DNA of 64,000 bases from Thiocapsa roseopersicina (GCF_900106925.1 NZ_FNNZ01000020.1:1-64000); one strand, 5' to 3'; shown: positions 16,783 to 26,435, numbered from the stretch's first letter. The notes: generated by a model from the letters alone, not told the origin. Translations and numbers: made by a program.

Positions 16783-17508
16783 ATGAACGAGCCCGATGAC
16801 CTTTTCGATCGACCGAGCGCTCCAGTCAAGCCGTTCGAGTTCGATGCCGATGTCGCCCGGGTCTTCCCGGATATGGTGCGTCGCTCGGTGCCTGGATATG
16901 CCGAGCTGGTGGGTCTCGCCGGACTCATTGCCCGGCGCGTCGTGCGGCCGGGGACACGCTGTTACGACTTGGGGTGCTCGCTGGGCGCAGTCACCCGCGA
17001 GCTGCTGCTGCAAACCCCTCCGGATGTGCCCGTGATCGCCGTCGATTCCTCGGAGGCGATGATCGAGCGCATGGGTGCGCGGCTCGCCGGTGTCCCGGGG
17101 ATCGAGCGACTCGTGCCGCTCTGCACCGATCTCGAAGCGGTCGAGGTGAGCGGTGCCGGATTGGTCGTCTTGAATCTGACGCTCCAGTTCATCCCGCCCG
17201 AGCGGCGCGACGCTCTGATGGCCCGTCTGCGTGCCGGTCTGGTCCCGGGCGGGATGCTGGTGCTGGCCGAGAAGGTCGAGATCCCGGATGCGCAGGGCGG
17301 GCGCCTGATGCGCATCCTCCATGAGGACTTCAAGCGTGCGAACGGCTACAGCGAGCTGGCGATCAGCCGCAAGCGTGCCGCACTCGAGCGTGTGCTCGTT
17401 CCGGAGACCGTCGAGACGCACGAGCGGCGACTCGACGATGCCGGTTTCGCCGGTCATCTGCGCTGGTTCCAGAACCTCAACTTCGTGGCCTGGGTCGCAT
17501 GGACCTGA
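16783..17508 (+). CDS. cmoA: Carboxy-S-adenosyl-L-methionine synthase CmoA
   Basis: A 241-aa class I methyltransferase fold that converts SAM and prephenate to carboxy-SAM for wobble-uridine modification of tRNA. Characteristic segments: FDADVARVFPDMVRRSVPGY, CYDLGCSLGAVTRELL (SAM loop), VVLNLTLQFIPP and HEDFKRANGYSELAISRKR. The ATG at 16783 is chosen over the one at 16768 because it aligns with the start of known CmoA. It overlaps cmoB by 10 bp. Confidence 0.95.
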   Translation: MNEPDDLFDRPSAPVKPFEFDADVARVFPDMVRRSVPGYAELVGLAGLIARRVVRPGTRCYDLGCSLGAVTRELLLQTPPDVPVIAVDSSEAMIERMGARLAGVPGIERLVPLCTDLEAVEVSGAGLVVLNLTLQFIPPERRDALMARLRAGLVPGGMLVLAEKVEIPDAQGGRLMRILHEDFKRANGYSELAISRKRAALERVLVPETVETHERRLDDAGFAGHLRWFQNLNFVAWVAWT

Positions 17509-18491
17509 CGCCGTTCGAGCCCTTCCTCGATCGGCTCGGGCGGACCGGTCTGGGTCCCTGGCGCGAGACGCTGGCCGAGCGCACCGCGTTTCGGATCGGC
17601 ACGCAGGCGCATGGGGATCTGCCGAGGTGGGAGCAGGCGTTGGCGCGGCTGCCGGATCTGCCGAGCGGTCGGTCTCGACTGGATGGCCCCTGTGTCGGGA
17701 TCGAAGGTGTCGGGCCGCTCGCCCCCGATCTCGGACGGTCTCTGCGCGATGCGCTGATGGCCATGCATCCCTGGCGCAAAGGCCCCTTCTGCATCCAGGG
17801 CGTGCACATCGACACCGAGTGGCGCTCGGATCTCAAATGGGATCGCGTGGCCGGCGCCATCGCGCCGCTCACCGGTCGTCTGGTGCTCGACGTGGGGTGC
17901 GGCAACGGCTATCACGGCTGGCGGATGCTCGGCGCCGGCGCCTGGTTGGTGCTGGGAATCGATCCGACGCTCCTGTTCGTGTTCCAGTGGTTGGCGCTCA
18001 ACCGTTATCTGGTGCGGGACGATCTGGCGGTGCTGCCGCTCGGCATCGAGGACCTGCCGGGCGATCTCACCGGCTTCGATACGGTCTTCTCGATGGGCGT
18101 GCTCTATCACAGGCGCTCGCCGATCGATCATCTGATGGACCTGCGGCGGCTGCTGCGCCCGGGCGGCGAGCTGGTCCTGGAAACCCTGGTGCTGGACCGC
18201 GAGGGCGAGTGCCTGCTGGTCCCGCCGGGACGCTATGCCGCCATGCGCAATGTCTGGTTCATCCCGAGCGTCGATGCGCTGGCGGTCTGGCTCGGCCGCT
18301 GCGGATTCGCCGGGATCCGTGTCGTCGACGTCACCCGCACCGGCCCGGAAGAGCAGCGCTCGACCGACTGGATGCGCTTTCAGTCGTTGCCCGATCATCT
18401 GGATCCGGCCGATTCGAGCCGCACCATCGAGGGACACCCGGCGCCGGTGCGCGCCGTCCTGATCGCGAACCGACCGGAGTCCAGACCATGA
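17499..18491 (+). CDS. cmoB: tRNA U34 carboxymethyltransferase CmoB
   Basis: A 330-aa enzyme that transfers the carboxymethyl group of carboxy-SAM to 5-hydroxyuridine-34 of tRNA, giving cmo5U. Marks: KGPFCIQGVHIDTEWRSDLK, LDVGCGNGYHGWRMLG, VFSMGVLYHRRSPIDHL and ETLVLDREG. Length matches the family. It overlaps cmoA (10 bp) and the next gene (ATGA at 18488-18491), so the three are probably one operon. Confidence 0.95.
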   Translation: MDLTPFEPFLDRLGRTGLGPWRETLAERTAFRIGTQAHGDLPRWEQALARLPDLPSGRSRLDGPCVGIEGVGPLAPDLGRSLRDALMAMHPWRKGPFCIQGVHIDTEWRSDLKWDRVAGAIAPLTGRLVLDVGCGNGYHGWRMLGAGAWLVLGIDPTLLFVFQWLALNRYLVRDDLAVLPLGIEDLPGDLTGFDTVFSMGVLYHRRSPIDHLMDLRRLLRPGGELVLETLVLDREGECLLVPPGRYAAMRNVWFIPSVDALAVWLGRCGFAGIRVVDVTRTGPEEQRSTDWMRFQSLPDHLDPADSSRTIEGHPAPVRAVLIANRPESRP

Positions 18492-19120
18492 GCGGATTCG
18501 TCGATAAGCTCAAGCTCAAGGAAAAGGCCGAGGAGGATCTCTACTTCGCCCGACGGGACGCGGACCTCTTGGCTGCGCGCAGGTCGGTCGAGGGGCATGA
18601 TCCGCCCCTTCCCGAGACCGGCATCCGGGTGGTCTCGGGAGGTCAGAGCGGTGTCGATCGCGCGGCGCTGGACGCTGCGGTTGCGCTCGGTTTGCCGATC
18701 GGCGGCTGGTGCCCGCTCGGACGCCGCGCCGAGGACGGTCCCATCCCGGACCGCTATCCGCTGCACGAGACCCCGAGTGCCGACTACGCGGAGCGGACCG
18801 AGTGGAACGTCCGCGACAGCGCCGCGACCCTGATCCTCCATCGCGGTCCTATGACCGGCGGCACGCGTCTGACCGTGGAGCTGGCGCGTCGACTCGGCAA
18901 ACCCCTGCTTGCGCGCGACCTCGCGGAGCCAATCGATGTCCAGGCGATCGTCGACTGGCTGGTCGCAAACCGGGTCCATATCCTGAACTGTGCCGGGCCT
19001 CGGGAGTCCGGTGCACCGGGGATCGGCGAGGAGTCGCAGCGGATCTTCGTCGAGGTCTTTCGCGCCTGGCCTCGCCTCAGCGCGGCGTCGGGTCTTGTCG
19101 ATGCGTCAGCAGACGCGTGA
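18488..19120 (+). CDS. Putative molybdenum cofactor carrier protein
   Basis: A 210-aa protein. After a charged 32-residue leader (DKLKLKEKAEEDLYFARRDA) comes a Rossmann-like domain with IRVVSGGQSGVDRAALDAAV, GWCPLGRRAEDGPIP, EWNVRDSAATLIL and GGTRLTVELARRL, matching the MoCo_carrier family (PF12694), proposed to bind and deliver Moco. The ATGA overlap with cmoB links it to the tRNA-modification genes, an unexpected partner. It converges on the small membrane-protein gene and overlaps its 3' end by 44 bp. Confidence 0.8.
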   Translation: MSGFVDKLKLKEKAEEDLYFARRDADLLAARRSVEGHDPPLPETGIRVVSGGQSGVDRAALDAAVALGLPIGGWCPLGRRAEDGPIPDRYPLHETPSADYAERTEWNVRDSAATLILHRGPMTGGTRLTVELARRLGKPLLARDLAEPIDVQAIVDWLVANRVHILNCAGPRESGAPGIGEESQRIFVEVFRAWPRLSAASGLVDASADA

Positions 19121-19316
19121 GCTTCAGGATAAGCAGAACCCACGGGGTTGCATGCAGCACCAAGTCGAAGATGTCGATCGGCTTCACCAATGTCCCGTCC
19201 GCCAGCATCTTGAGCTTTTCCCAAAGGTGCGGCTCCGGGGCGAAGGGCGATAGCCCCAGGGTCAGGGCGGCGACAACGAAGAGGTAAAGCGGAACGCGGT
19301 CGGTCCAACGGAACAT
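19077..19316 (-). CDS. Small inner-membrane protein, two transmembrane segments
   Basis: A 79-aa protein with hydrophobic helices at about residues 8-25 (PLYLFVVAALTLGLSPF) and 52-70 (FDLVLHATPWVLLILKL) joined by PEPHLWEKLKMLADGTLVKP. Similar short proteins are often labelled RND transporter in Pseudomonas genomes, but this is a misnomer; the function is unknown. Its 3' end overlaps the convergent Moco-carrier gene. Confidence 0.65.
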   Translation of the reverse strand: MFRWTDRVPLYLFVVAALTLGLSPFAPEPHLWEKLKMLADGTLVKPIDIFDLVLHATPWVLLILKLTRLLTHRQDPTPR

Positions 19317-19368
19317 CGGATTAGTCCTGTGTGCGTGCCGGGTAAGCCCGGTCCCGGTGTCATGTACA

Positions 19369-19390
19369 AGGGGCGACTTCAGTCGCCCCT
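19369..19390. repeat. Perfect hairpin, dispersed-repeat or terminator type
   Basis: AGGGGCGACT (19369-19378), a 2-nt loop, AGTCGCCCCT (19381-19390): a perfect 10-bp inverted repeat in the gap between two leftward genes. No T-run follows on either side, so it may be a REP-like element or a weak terminator for the gene ending at 19422. Confidence 0.5.
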
Positions 19391-19421
19391 ACAGGGTGGT
19401 CGATCCTTTCTTGGAAATCAC

Positions 19422-20843
19422 CTAAGGCGGGCCCTCGGCCCACATCGGATGATGCCATCCGAAATAGGCCCCGAAGAGTCGATTCTCCTCGCGGCGCTCG
19501 TAGGGTTTCAGATCCTTCGAATAGAGCACCTTCATGCGCGTGCGCAGAGGCGGCAGACCCAGCGCCGTCGCTCCGCGCGATTGCGCCTCGCGGATCAGCG
19601 CGTAGCGGGCGAGCTTCTCGGCATGAAAGGTCTGCAGGCGCGGGATATCACGCGCGATTTTCGGCACATTCGAGACCGCGAGCAGTGCGATCAGACTGGC
19701 CGCCGAGACCCAGCGGCGCACGGGGGCTCGGCTCGGGGACAGGCGTTCGCCGAATGCGTATTGCAGCGCCGCCATCGTCGGGATCAGGACCAGTGTGCCG
19801 AGCAGCACGCTGACGCTCTGCACGCGCCCTGGTGCTTCCGCCCCTTTCGCCCAAGCGGCCGGGAAGAAGAGCATGACGAGCAGCCCGATGAACGCCAGTG
19901 CGAGCAGGATGCGCTCCGCCGTGGACAGCCGCCCGATGATGGCGTGGAAGCGTGCGAGCCCCTCCGCAAGGAGCGTACGAACGAACCCGATCTGAAGAAA
20001 AATCACGCCGAACAAGATCAGCTTCAGCGTGGTCACGAGCGCATGGAAGACCGAGATCAGCAGGCTGCGCGACAGCGATTCGTTCCCGACCTCGCCGATG
20101 ATCCCCAAGCGCACATCATGCCCGGGGGCGAATGCGGCGATCGCGCCTAATACCAGTATGACGATGAAAGGCGGCAGCCAGACGCCGATCCGCGGCCCGC
20201 GCAGGCGAAGTACGACCAGCGCCATCAACGCCGACAACCCCACCGTCACCAGCATGATGGTCTCGTTCATCCCGGCGATCAGCGCCGCGAGCGCGGCCAA
20301 AATGAGACCGAAAAGCAGATCACGCGTCGTTGTCGCGGGGCCACCGAAATAATCGGCCCAGACACCGACGAAGACCAGAAACAAGGCGTTGCCCGGCTGA
20401 TAGGTCGCAGCCCCGGCCAGCCAGTAGAAGGCGGTATCGAGCCTCGGGATGAACAACAGATAGAACAGGAACGCGAGATGACCGAGTACGATCGGACGAC
20501 CCATTCCGAGCAGCCGGCAGAGCGCGCGGAATGAATAGAGAAAGGCCGCATAGAGGGTCAAGAGGCTCGCCGCGGTGACCATCCAATAGGACTGCGTGAG
20601 ATCCAGCCATCGGCCGAATGCGAGCGTGATGGCGGCGCTCGCATAGCGGCCGCTCCAGTTCTGATAGAAATGGATCACCCCGCCGAGGATGCCGTGCTCG
20701 CGCGCGACATAGGCGTAGTCGAAATCGTCGCTTGTGGGATGCGCGTAGAGCCCCAAATCAAGCAGCAACAGGAGCAGTGCGAGGCAAGCGAGGACCACGC
20801 CGATCCCGATCCATCGAGCCTGCAGCTGGGATTGCGCGGTCAC
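19422..20843 (-). CDS. Polytopic membrane protein, DUF6056-like
   Basis: A 473-aa integral membrane protein with about ten transmembrane helices. After the first helix comes a periplasmic segment with HPTSDDFDYAYVAREHG and NWSGRYASAAI, the arrangement seen in DUF6056 and related lipid-carrier-dependent glycosyltransferase-like proteins (acidic residues after TM1). The C-terminal 80 residues are soluble. No sugar-biosynthesis genes are adjacent, so substrate and role are open. Confidence 0.65.
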   Translation of the reverse strand: MTAQSQLQARWIGIGVVLACLALLLLLLDLGLYAHPTSDDFDYAYVAREHGILGGVIHFYQNWSGRYASAAITLAFGRWLDLTQSYWMVTAASLLTLYAAFLYSFRALCRLLGMGRPIVLGHLAFLFYLLFIPRLDTAFYWLAGAATYQPGNALFLVFVGVWADYFGGPATTTRDLLFGLILAALAALIAGMNETIMLVTVGLSALMALVVLRLRGPRIGVWLPPFIVILVLGAIAAFAPGHDVRLGIIGEVGNESLSRSLLISVFHALVTTLKLILFGVIFLQIGFVRTLLAEGLARFHAIIGRLSTAERILLALAFIGLLVMLFFPAAWAKGAEAPGRVQSVSVLLGTLVLIPTMAALQYAFGERLSPSRAPVRRWVSAASLIALLAVSNVPKIARDIPRLQTFHAEKLARYALIREAQSRGATALGLPPLRTRMKVLYSKDLKPYERREENRLFGAYFGWHHPMWAEGPP

Positions 20844-21076
20844 AGGTTAGACCCCTTAGGGTCGCCGAGCCGACGACGGCGGATCGGGATGAGGGAGCGA
20901 ACAGATCGCTTGGTGTCGCAGGTTTTCGGCGGGCTGGGCAAGGCGGGGCACCGGTGTCTGAGTGGCTGGATGAGAGTCCAGTGAGATGCTTGCGCCGCGC
21001 AGTATACTCGTCGAGTCGCGAAACACCCGCGTCCGGTGCACCCGAGCACAACTCCATCATTGATGAGGTCACCATC

Positions 21077-22030
21077 ATGAGCAACCCAAAGATCATTGCC
21101 GTCTTCGGCGCGACGGGCGCACAGGGCGGCGGTTTGGCGCGCGCGATACTTGACGACTCGGACGGCGGCTTTGCCGTGCGCGCGATCACGCGCGATGTCG
21201 ACTCGGACAAGGCCCAGGCGTTGGCAGAGCTGGGCGCGGAGGTCGTCGCCGCCGATGTCGACGACGCGTCCAGTCTGCGCCGCGCCTTGGAGGGGGCCTA
21301 CGGGGCCTACTTCGTCACCTTCTTTTGGGCGCATTTCTCGCCCGAGAAGGAGAAGGAAGAGGTCCGAAACATGGCGGCCGCGGCAAAGGCCGTCGACCTG
21401 CGTCACGCCATCTGGTCGACCCTCGAGGACACGCGTCTGTGGGTGCCGCTCGAGGACGCGCGGATGCCGACCCTCATGGAGCACTACAAGGTCCCGCACT
21501 TCGATGCCAAAGGCGAATCCGACCGCATCTTCACCGAGATGGGCGTGCCGACGACCTTCCTGCTGACCTCTTTTTACTGGGACAATCTCATCCACTTCGG
21601 CATGGGGCCACGGCGCGAGAGCGACGGTCGTCTCGTCTTCACGCTGCCGATGGACGACAAGAAGCTGCCGGGCATCGCCGCCGAGGACATCGGGCGCTGC
21701 GCCTACGGCATCTTCAAGCAAGGCGAGCGCTATATCGGCCGGAGAGTCGGTATCGCGGGCGAGCATCTGACCGGCGAGCAGATGGCGGCTGCACTGTCCG
21801 ATGCCTTCGGAGAGGAGGTGCGCTACCGCACCATTCCCCCGGATGTCTACCGCGGACTGGGTTTCCCCGGTGCGGACGACTTGGGAAACATGTTCCAGTT
21901 CAAGCGCGATTTCGAAGCCGACTTCTGCGGTGCACGCGATCCGGCGGTCGCCCGCGCGCTCAATCCCGCATTGAAGTCGTTTCGAAAATGGTTGGAGATC
22001 AACAAAGACCGTATCCCGCGCGGCGGGTAG
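21077..22030 (+). CDS. NmrA-like NAD(P)-binding protein
   Basis: A 317-aa atypical short-chain dehydrogenase of the NmrA/HSCARG type. The N-terminal dinucleotide loop is IIAVFGATGAQGGGLARAIL and the middle reads HFDAKGESDRIFTEMGVPTT, typical of the group. Such proteins lack the catalytic Tyr-Lys of true dehydrogenases and act as NADPH sensors or regulators in eukaryotes; bacterial roles are unclear. It is monocistronic, after a 230-bp gap. Confidence 0.85.
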   Translation: MSNPKIIAVFGATGAQGGGLARAILDDSDGGFAVRAITRDVDSDKAQALAELGAEVVAADVDDASSLRRALEGAYGAYFVTFFWAHFSPEKEKEEVRNMAAAAKAVDLRHAIWSTLEDTRLWVPLEDARMPTLMEHYKVPHFDAKGESDRIFTEMGVPTTFLLTSFYWDNLIHFGMGPRRESDGRLVFTLPMDDKKLPGIAAEDIGRCAYGIFKQGERYIGRRVGIAGEHLTGEQMAAALSDAFGEEVRYRTIPPDVYRGLGFPGADDLGNMFQFKRDFEADFCGARDPAVARALNPALKSFRKWLEINKDRIPRGG

Positions 22031-22079
22031 CCGGTCACGGCCGGGCGGCGCGATCCGCGTCCCCGGCATCGGGTCTCGG

Positions 22080-22835
22080 TCAATGACCGTCGCCGGGCCC
22101 GGTGAGCCGCTTCACGAGGTAATAACCCCCGACCAGCGTGCCCAGAAGCGCAGCCAGACCGAACATGTACATGGCCGGATCGCCCTTGCTCTCCAGATCC
22201 ATGACGACGACCTTGCGGGTCAGCGCCGTGATGGCGATCAACAGCATGATCTCGACGTGTACGGACTTGTCCATCATGTACATGTAAACGCTGGCCATCA
22301 GCTCGATCGCGATCAGCACGATCAAGAACATGCCGAAGAGCTCGAAGAGCTCGCCGAGGTCCAGGAGAAACAGACCCTTTTGGCTTGTGATGTCCTTGTA
22401 CAGCACAAAGCAAAGCTCGATGACGGCGATCACGGCGACAACCGAGATCAAGAACAGCAGGACCGCGGCCAGTATTTTCTCGAAATGGTGAAACATCCGG
22501 TCGACCACGGATGTCGGCCGAGTCTGGCTCTGAGTCCGGCTCGCACCCTGTCCCGACCACCCGAACGGATCGAGAGACAGGGGCTGCGGCGCACGCTCGC
22601 TCGAGGCAGGGACGATCCGAATCAGTGCGCCGGCGTCGCGGAAGGCGGTCTGGTACCGCGCCGCGGTCTCGCTGTCGACACCCCTCCTGACCGTCACCGG
22701 TGTGCCGCCGAAGAGTTGTCCGACAGCGGAGTCGGAAAGGTTGAACGCGTGCTGAATCCGCTGGCGAGCGGCGAGCACGTCGGTCCCCGGAACGAGGTCT
22801 CCGCTGAATTGGATGTCGAATCGGTTTCTGTCCAT
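22080..22835 (-). CDS. Phosphate-starvation-inducible PsiE-like membrane protein with N-terminal domain
   Basis: A 251-aa protein. The C-terminal 150 residues are PsiE-like, with four helices: ILAAVLLFLISVVAVIAVIE, LFGMFLIVLIAIELMASVYM, VEIMLLIAITALTRKVV and YMFGLAALLGTLVGGYYLV. The N-terminal 75 residues (FDIQFSGDLVPGTD to AGALIRIVPA) form a small soluble domain also seen fused to other bacterial membrane proteins. The ATG at 22835 is preceded by GGGGAG 9 nt upstream, which favours it over longer readings. E. coli psiE is PhoB-controlled, but I see no Pho box here. Confidence 0.78.
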   Translation of the reverse strand: MDRNRFDIQFSGDLVPGTDVLAARQRIQHAFNLSDSAVGQLFGGTPVTVRRGVDSETAARYQTAFRDAGALIRIVPASSERAPQPLSLDPFGWSGQGASRTQSQTRPTSVVDRMFHHFEKILAAVLLFLISVVAVIAVIELCFVLYKDITSQKGLFLLDLGELFELFGMFLIVLIAIELMASVYMYMMDKSVHVEIMLLIAITALTRKVVVMDLESKGDPAMYMFGLAALLGTLVGGYYLVKRLTGPGDGH

Positions 22836-23055
22836 GCTGTGCATCTCCCCGAGGCGCAAGCCCGTGAGGATAGGCGATCGCGGCATCGGCGAGTAGATCC
22901 CGCCCCGGTTTCCTGCCGTGGGTTCGGTAGAATCCCGCCCCGAACCTTTTCGCCGGGCGCGATCCGGTGCGACATCGGTCGGCGCAGAGGGTGTGTTCGG
23001 GGCGGGGTGGAAGCCTCGTCTATACTGGGCGACACGGCTTCGAGTGGAAAGAACG

Positions 23056-23490
23056 ATGACAACCATCAGCTATGACGCAGACGTTGTTGCTTGGGCGAAC
23101 GAGCAAGCGCACCTGATCCGGGCGGGTCGGTTCGACCAGCTTGATCTGGAACACATCGCCGAGGAAATCGAAGACGTGGGCAAGAGCGAACAACGCGAGC
23201 TGGCGAGCCGCATGGCCGTGCTGATTGCGCATCTCATCAAATGGCAGTATCAGCCCGAGCGCCAAAGCAACAGTTGGCGGCGAACGATCAAAGAGCAACG
23301 CAAAGCCCTGGCATTTCATCTCAAACAGGTGCCGAGCTTGAAACCGAGACTCGCCGACGCCGAGTGGCAGGGGGCGATCTGGGCCGATGCGGTCACGCTC
23401 GCGATCGACGAAACGGGAATGGGTGCTTTCCCGGACGACTGTCCGTGGACGATCGAGCAGATCCTCGCGGATGATTTCTTGCCGGCTTAA
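23056..23490 (+). CDS. DUF29 family protein
   Basis: A 144-aa helical protein with the DUF29 pattern: YDADVVAWANEQAHLIRAG, LDLEHIAEEIEDVGKSE, LIKWQYQPERQSNSWRRTI and PWTIEQILADDFLP. The family is common in cyanobacteria and purple bacteria and has no known function. Its stop codon TAA lies inside the left end of an 89-bp inverted-repeat element (23486-23574). Confidence 0.88.
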   Translation: MTTISYDADVVAWANEQAHLIRAGRFDQLDLEHIAEEIEDVGKSEQRELASRMAVLIAHLIKWQYQPERQSNSWRRTIKEQRKALAFHLKQVPSLKPRLADAEWQGAIWADAVTLAIDETGMGAFPDDCPWTIEQILADDFLPA

Positions 23491-23574
23491 ACCGCGCCCA
23501 GCGCGGGATACGATGTTTCTGGATGGGATCGGCCCCAGCAGACTTAATGACCGTTGGAGCTGGCGCGGTTTAAG
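23486..23574. repeat. 89-bp MITE-like element with 13-bp inverted ends
   Basis: CTTAAACCGCGCC at 23486-23498 is perfectly inverted at 23562-23574 (GGCGCGGTTTAAG). A related element with the same outer sequence lies at 37600-37683. No coding capacity. The upstream DUF29 gene ends in the TAA provided by its left end. Confidence 0.7.
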
Positions 23575-23727
23575 ATATGAAAATATAACATTTTCAATCG
23601 CGTCCCCGCTAAGGGCTGTGGATGCACCAAACGTCGAGATCCCTCGGAAATGAGCATTGCGCTCTGGATGCGGTTTAGCCGCGCGCAGACCTCCCCTTAC
23701 ATATCCGGCTACGTCGCTGAAACCTAA

Positions 23728-23819
23728 CGGTAGGGTGGACGAGCGAGAGCGACGTCCACCGAACCCTGCACCGGTGCCGGTGGACTACGCTACGCTTGTC
23801 CGCCTACGGGCGCTGGTCC
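23728..23819. repeat. Dispersed intergenic hairpin repeat
   Basis: Contains GGTGGAC (23734-23740) and GTCCACC (23754-23760) separated by GAGCGAGAGCGAC, followed by a second arm GGTGGACTACGCTACGCTTG. This GGTGGACGAGCG / CTACGCTTGTCC pattern is a familiar intergenic repeat style in purple sulfur bacteria. It fills the gap upstream of maeB; the remaining gap (23575-23727) shows nothing recognisable. Confidence 0.5.
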
Positions 23820-23913
23820 ACCCGTCGATCTTGTGAACGAGGCAGCCCCCGCATGCCTTCGACGACCTCGTCTGCCGAGCGTCAATCATCAACCACGGAA
23901 CCTTTGCACTCCA

Positions 23914-26235
23914 ATGACATCGACTCTGTCCACCGCCGAGCAGGCATTGCGCGACGCCGCTCGGGAGTATCACCGCAGCCCCAGTCGCGGCAAGATCGCC
24001 GTCACGCCCACCAAGCCACTGTCGAACCAGCGCGATCTCTCGCTGGCCTACTCGCCCGGAGTAGCCTATCCCTGTCTCGATATCCAGGCCGACCCGGCGC
24101 TCGCGGCGGAGTACACCTCGCGCGGAAATCTGGTGGGCGTGATAACCAACGGCACGGCCGTGCTCGGCTTGGGCGACATCGGCCCGTTGGCCGGCAAGCC
24201 GGTGATGGAGGGCAAGGGTTGCCTCTTCAAGAAATTCGCGGGCATCGATGTGTTCGACATCGAGCTTGCCGAGCGTGACCCGGACAAGCTGGTTGAGATC
24301 ATTGCCGCGCTCGAACCGACGCTGGGCGGGATCAATCTGGAGGACATCAAGGCGCCGGAATGCTTCTACATCGAGCGCGAGCTCAGCAAGCGCATGAACA
24401 TCCCGGTGTTCCATGACGATCAGCACGGCACGGCCATCATCTCCAGCGCCGCGCTGCTGAACGCCTTGGAATTGGTCGGGAAGGCCATCGACACCGTGAA
24501 ACTGGCCGTTTCGGGTGCCGGTGCGGCGGCACTCGCCTGCGTCGACGTGATGGTCGGTCTGGGCATAAGGCGCGAGCATGTCTTCATGGTCGATTCCAAA
24601 GGCGTGATCTACGAGGGCCGTCCGGGCGGGTTCGACACGTCCAAGGCCCGCTATGCCCAACAGACTGACGCGCGTACCCTGGCCGATGTGGTCGACGGTG
24701 CCGATGTCTTTCTGGGTTGCTCCGCACCCGGCGTGCTGACCGTGGAGATGGTGAAGACGATGGCCGATCGGCCCATCATTCTGGCCCTGGCCAATCCCGA
24801 GCCGGAGATCCGCCCGGAGCTAGCCAAGCTCGCGCGGCCCGACTGCATCATCGCCACTGGCCGCTCGGATTACCCCAATCAGGTCAACAACGTCCTGTGC
24901 TTCCCCTATATCTTTCGCGGCGCACTCGACTGCGGCGCCACCAAGATCACGGCGGAGATGAAGCTTGCCTGCGTTCGCGAGATCGCTGATCTGGCGAAGA
25001 GCGAGACCAGCGCCGAGGTGGCGACGGCATACGCCGGACAGGATCTGAGCTTCGGCCCCGATTATCTGATCCCCAAGCCCTTCGACACGGGGCTGATCCT
25101 GCGCATTGCGCCCGCCGTGGCCCAAGCCGCCGCCGACTCGGGGGTGGCCACGCGCCCCATCACCGACATGCAGGCCTACAGGGAGAGCCTGACGCTCTTT
25201 GTTTACCAAACAGGCATCCTGATGCGCCCGGTCATCAATGCCGCCAGGGCCCTGCCCGACGCCAAAAAGCGCGTGGCCTTTGCCGACGGCGAGGACGAAC
25301 GCGCCCTGCGTGCCGCCCAAATCGCGCTCGACGATCGCCTGGCTCGCCCGATCCTGATCGGTCGTCCCGCAGTGATCCAAGCCCACATCGAGAGGGCCGG
25401 CCTGCGCATGCGTCTCGGGGAGGATGTCGAGAACGTCAACCCCGAGCAGGACCCGCGCTTCAACCAGTACCGGGAGCATTACCACCGGCTCATGGGTCGC
25501 AACGGGGTCACGCCCGAGGTGGCCGCGGCAGCGGTGCGTCGCTCCAACACCATCATCGCTTCGCTGATGGTCGCCCTGGGCCACGCCGACGCCATGATCT
25601 GCGGCTTGGCGGGCAGCTACGAGACCCATCTCGAGCGCATCCACAGCATCATCGGTCTGCGGCCCGGCGTGAGCAATTACGCGGCCCTCAACGCGCTGAT
25701 GACCGAGCGCGGCGGACCACTCTTCATTGCAGACACCTATGTCAACGAAGACCCCGGCGCCGAACAGCTGGCCGAGATTGCCTGGATGGCCGTGCAGGAG
25801 ATTCAGCGCTTCGGCCTGCCGGCGAAGGTGGCCTTTCTGTCGCACTCGAGCTTCGGCTCATCCAAGCGTGCGTCGGCCAAGAAGATGCGTCTGGCGCGTG
25901 ACCTCTTCGTGGCGAGCCACCCCGACATCGAATGCGACGGCGAATTACATGGCGATGCCGCACTGGAGGAAGATATCCGCAGCCGCTACCTGGCCGACTC
26001 GACCCTCGCCGGCTCGGCGAACCTGCTGATCTGTCCGAACCTCGATGCCGCCAACATCCTCTACACAGTGCTCAAGACCACCACCAGCGGTGGCGTGACC
26101 GTGGGTCCGATCCTGATGGGGGCTGCCGCTACGGCCTGTATCCTCACCCCCGCAGCCACCGTGCGACGCACCCTGAACATGACCACCCTGGCAGTTGCGA
26201 GCGCTGCTGCAGCGCGGCAATCGCCGGTGTCCTGA
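23914..26235 (+). CDS. maeB: NADP-dependent malic enzyme with phosphotransacetylase-like C-terminal domain
   Basis: A 773-aa MaeB-type enzyme decarboxylating malate to pyruvate with NADP. The malic-enzyme half (residues 1-430) shows [49 protein letters not shown] and an NADP-binding [13 protein letters not shown]. The PTA-like half (about 440-760) includes [16 protein letters not shown] and is regulatory, not catalytic, in E. coli MaeB. The start at [12 protein letters not shown] is chosen because conservation begins there. Likely supplies pyruvate and NADPH. Confidence 0.95.
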   Translation: MTSTLSTAEQALRDAAREYHRSPSRGKIAVTPTKPLSNQRDLSLAYSPGVAYPCLDIQADPALAAEYTSRGNLVGVITNGTAVLGLGDIGPLAGKPVMEGKGCLFKKFAGIDVFDIELAERDPDKLVEIIAALEPTLGGINLEDIKAPECFYIERELSKRMNIPVFHDDQHGTAIISSAALLNALELVGKAIDTVKLAVSGAGAAALACVDVMVGLGIRREHVFMVDSKGVIYEGRPGGFDTSKARYAQQTDARTLADVVDGADVFLGCSAPGVLTVEMVKTMADRPIILALANPEPEIRPELAKLARPDCIIATGRSDYPNQVNNVLCFPYIFRGALDCGATKITAEMKLACVREIADLAKSETSAEVATAYAGQDLSFGPDYLIPKPFDTGLILRIAPAVAQAAADSGVATRPITDMQAYRESLTLFVYQTGILMRPVINAARALPDAKKRVAFADGEDERALRAAQIALDDRLARPILIGRPAVIQAHIERAGLRMRLGEDVENVNPEQDPRFNQYREHYHRLMGRNGVTPEVAAAAVRRSNTIIASLMVALGHADAMICGLAGSYETHLERIHSIIGLRPGVSNYAALNALMTERGGPLFIADTYVNEDPGAEQLAEIAWMAVQEIQRFGLPAKVAFLSHSSFGSSKRASAKKMRLARDLFVASHPDIECDGELHGDAALEEDIRSRYLADSTLAGSANLLICPNLDAANILYTVLKTTTSGGVTVGPILMGAAATACILTPAATVRRTLNMTTLAVASAAAARQSPVS

Positions 26236-26426
26236 TCCGGACTGGGCGGATGCCGGGTGCAATCGACTGGCTTGCCCAGCACCGGCCGACCGTCGGCCGT
26301 GATCTCGGTCGCCCGCGGGGTCGGGGGTGTCCCGGAGGGACTGCCGAGCCAGCGATGGATTCCGGCACCGGCAAGCACCAGGATCACGACGGCTAGGGCG
26401 GGAAGAAGGCGTGCGACGGTCTCCAT
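26061..26426 (-). CDS. Possible small membrane-anchored protein after the arsenite exporter
   Basis: A 121-codon frame starting 9 bp after the ACR3 stop, with GAGGGG just upstream of the ATG and an N-terminal transmembrane helix (LLPALAVVILVLAGAGIHRW). The first 70 codons are intergenic and protein-like; the rest runs antisense through the end of maeB. Either the real protein overlaps maeB, or the original gene was truncated and now reads into it. Function unknown; existence uncertain. Confidence 0.35.
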   Translation of the reverse strand: METVARLLPALAVVILVLAGAGIHRWLGSPSGTPPTPRATEITADGRPVLGKPVDCTRHPPSPDQDTGDCRAAAALATARVVMFRVRRTVAAGVRIQAVAAAPIRIGPTVTPPLVVVLSTV

Positions 26427-26435
26427 CGCGGCCCC

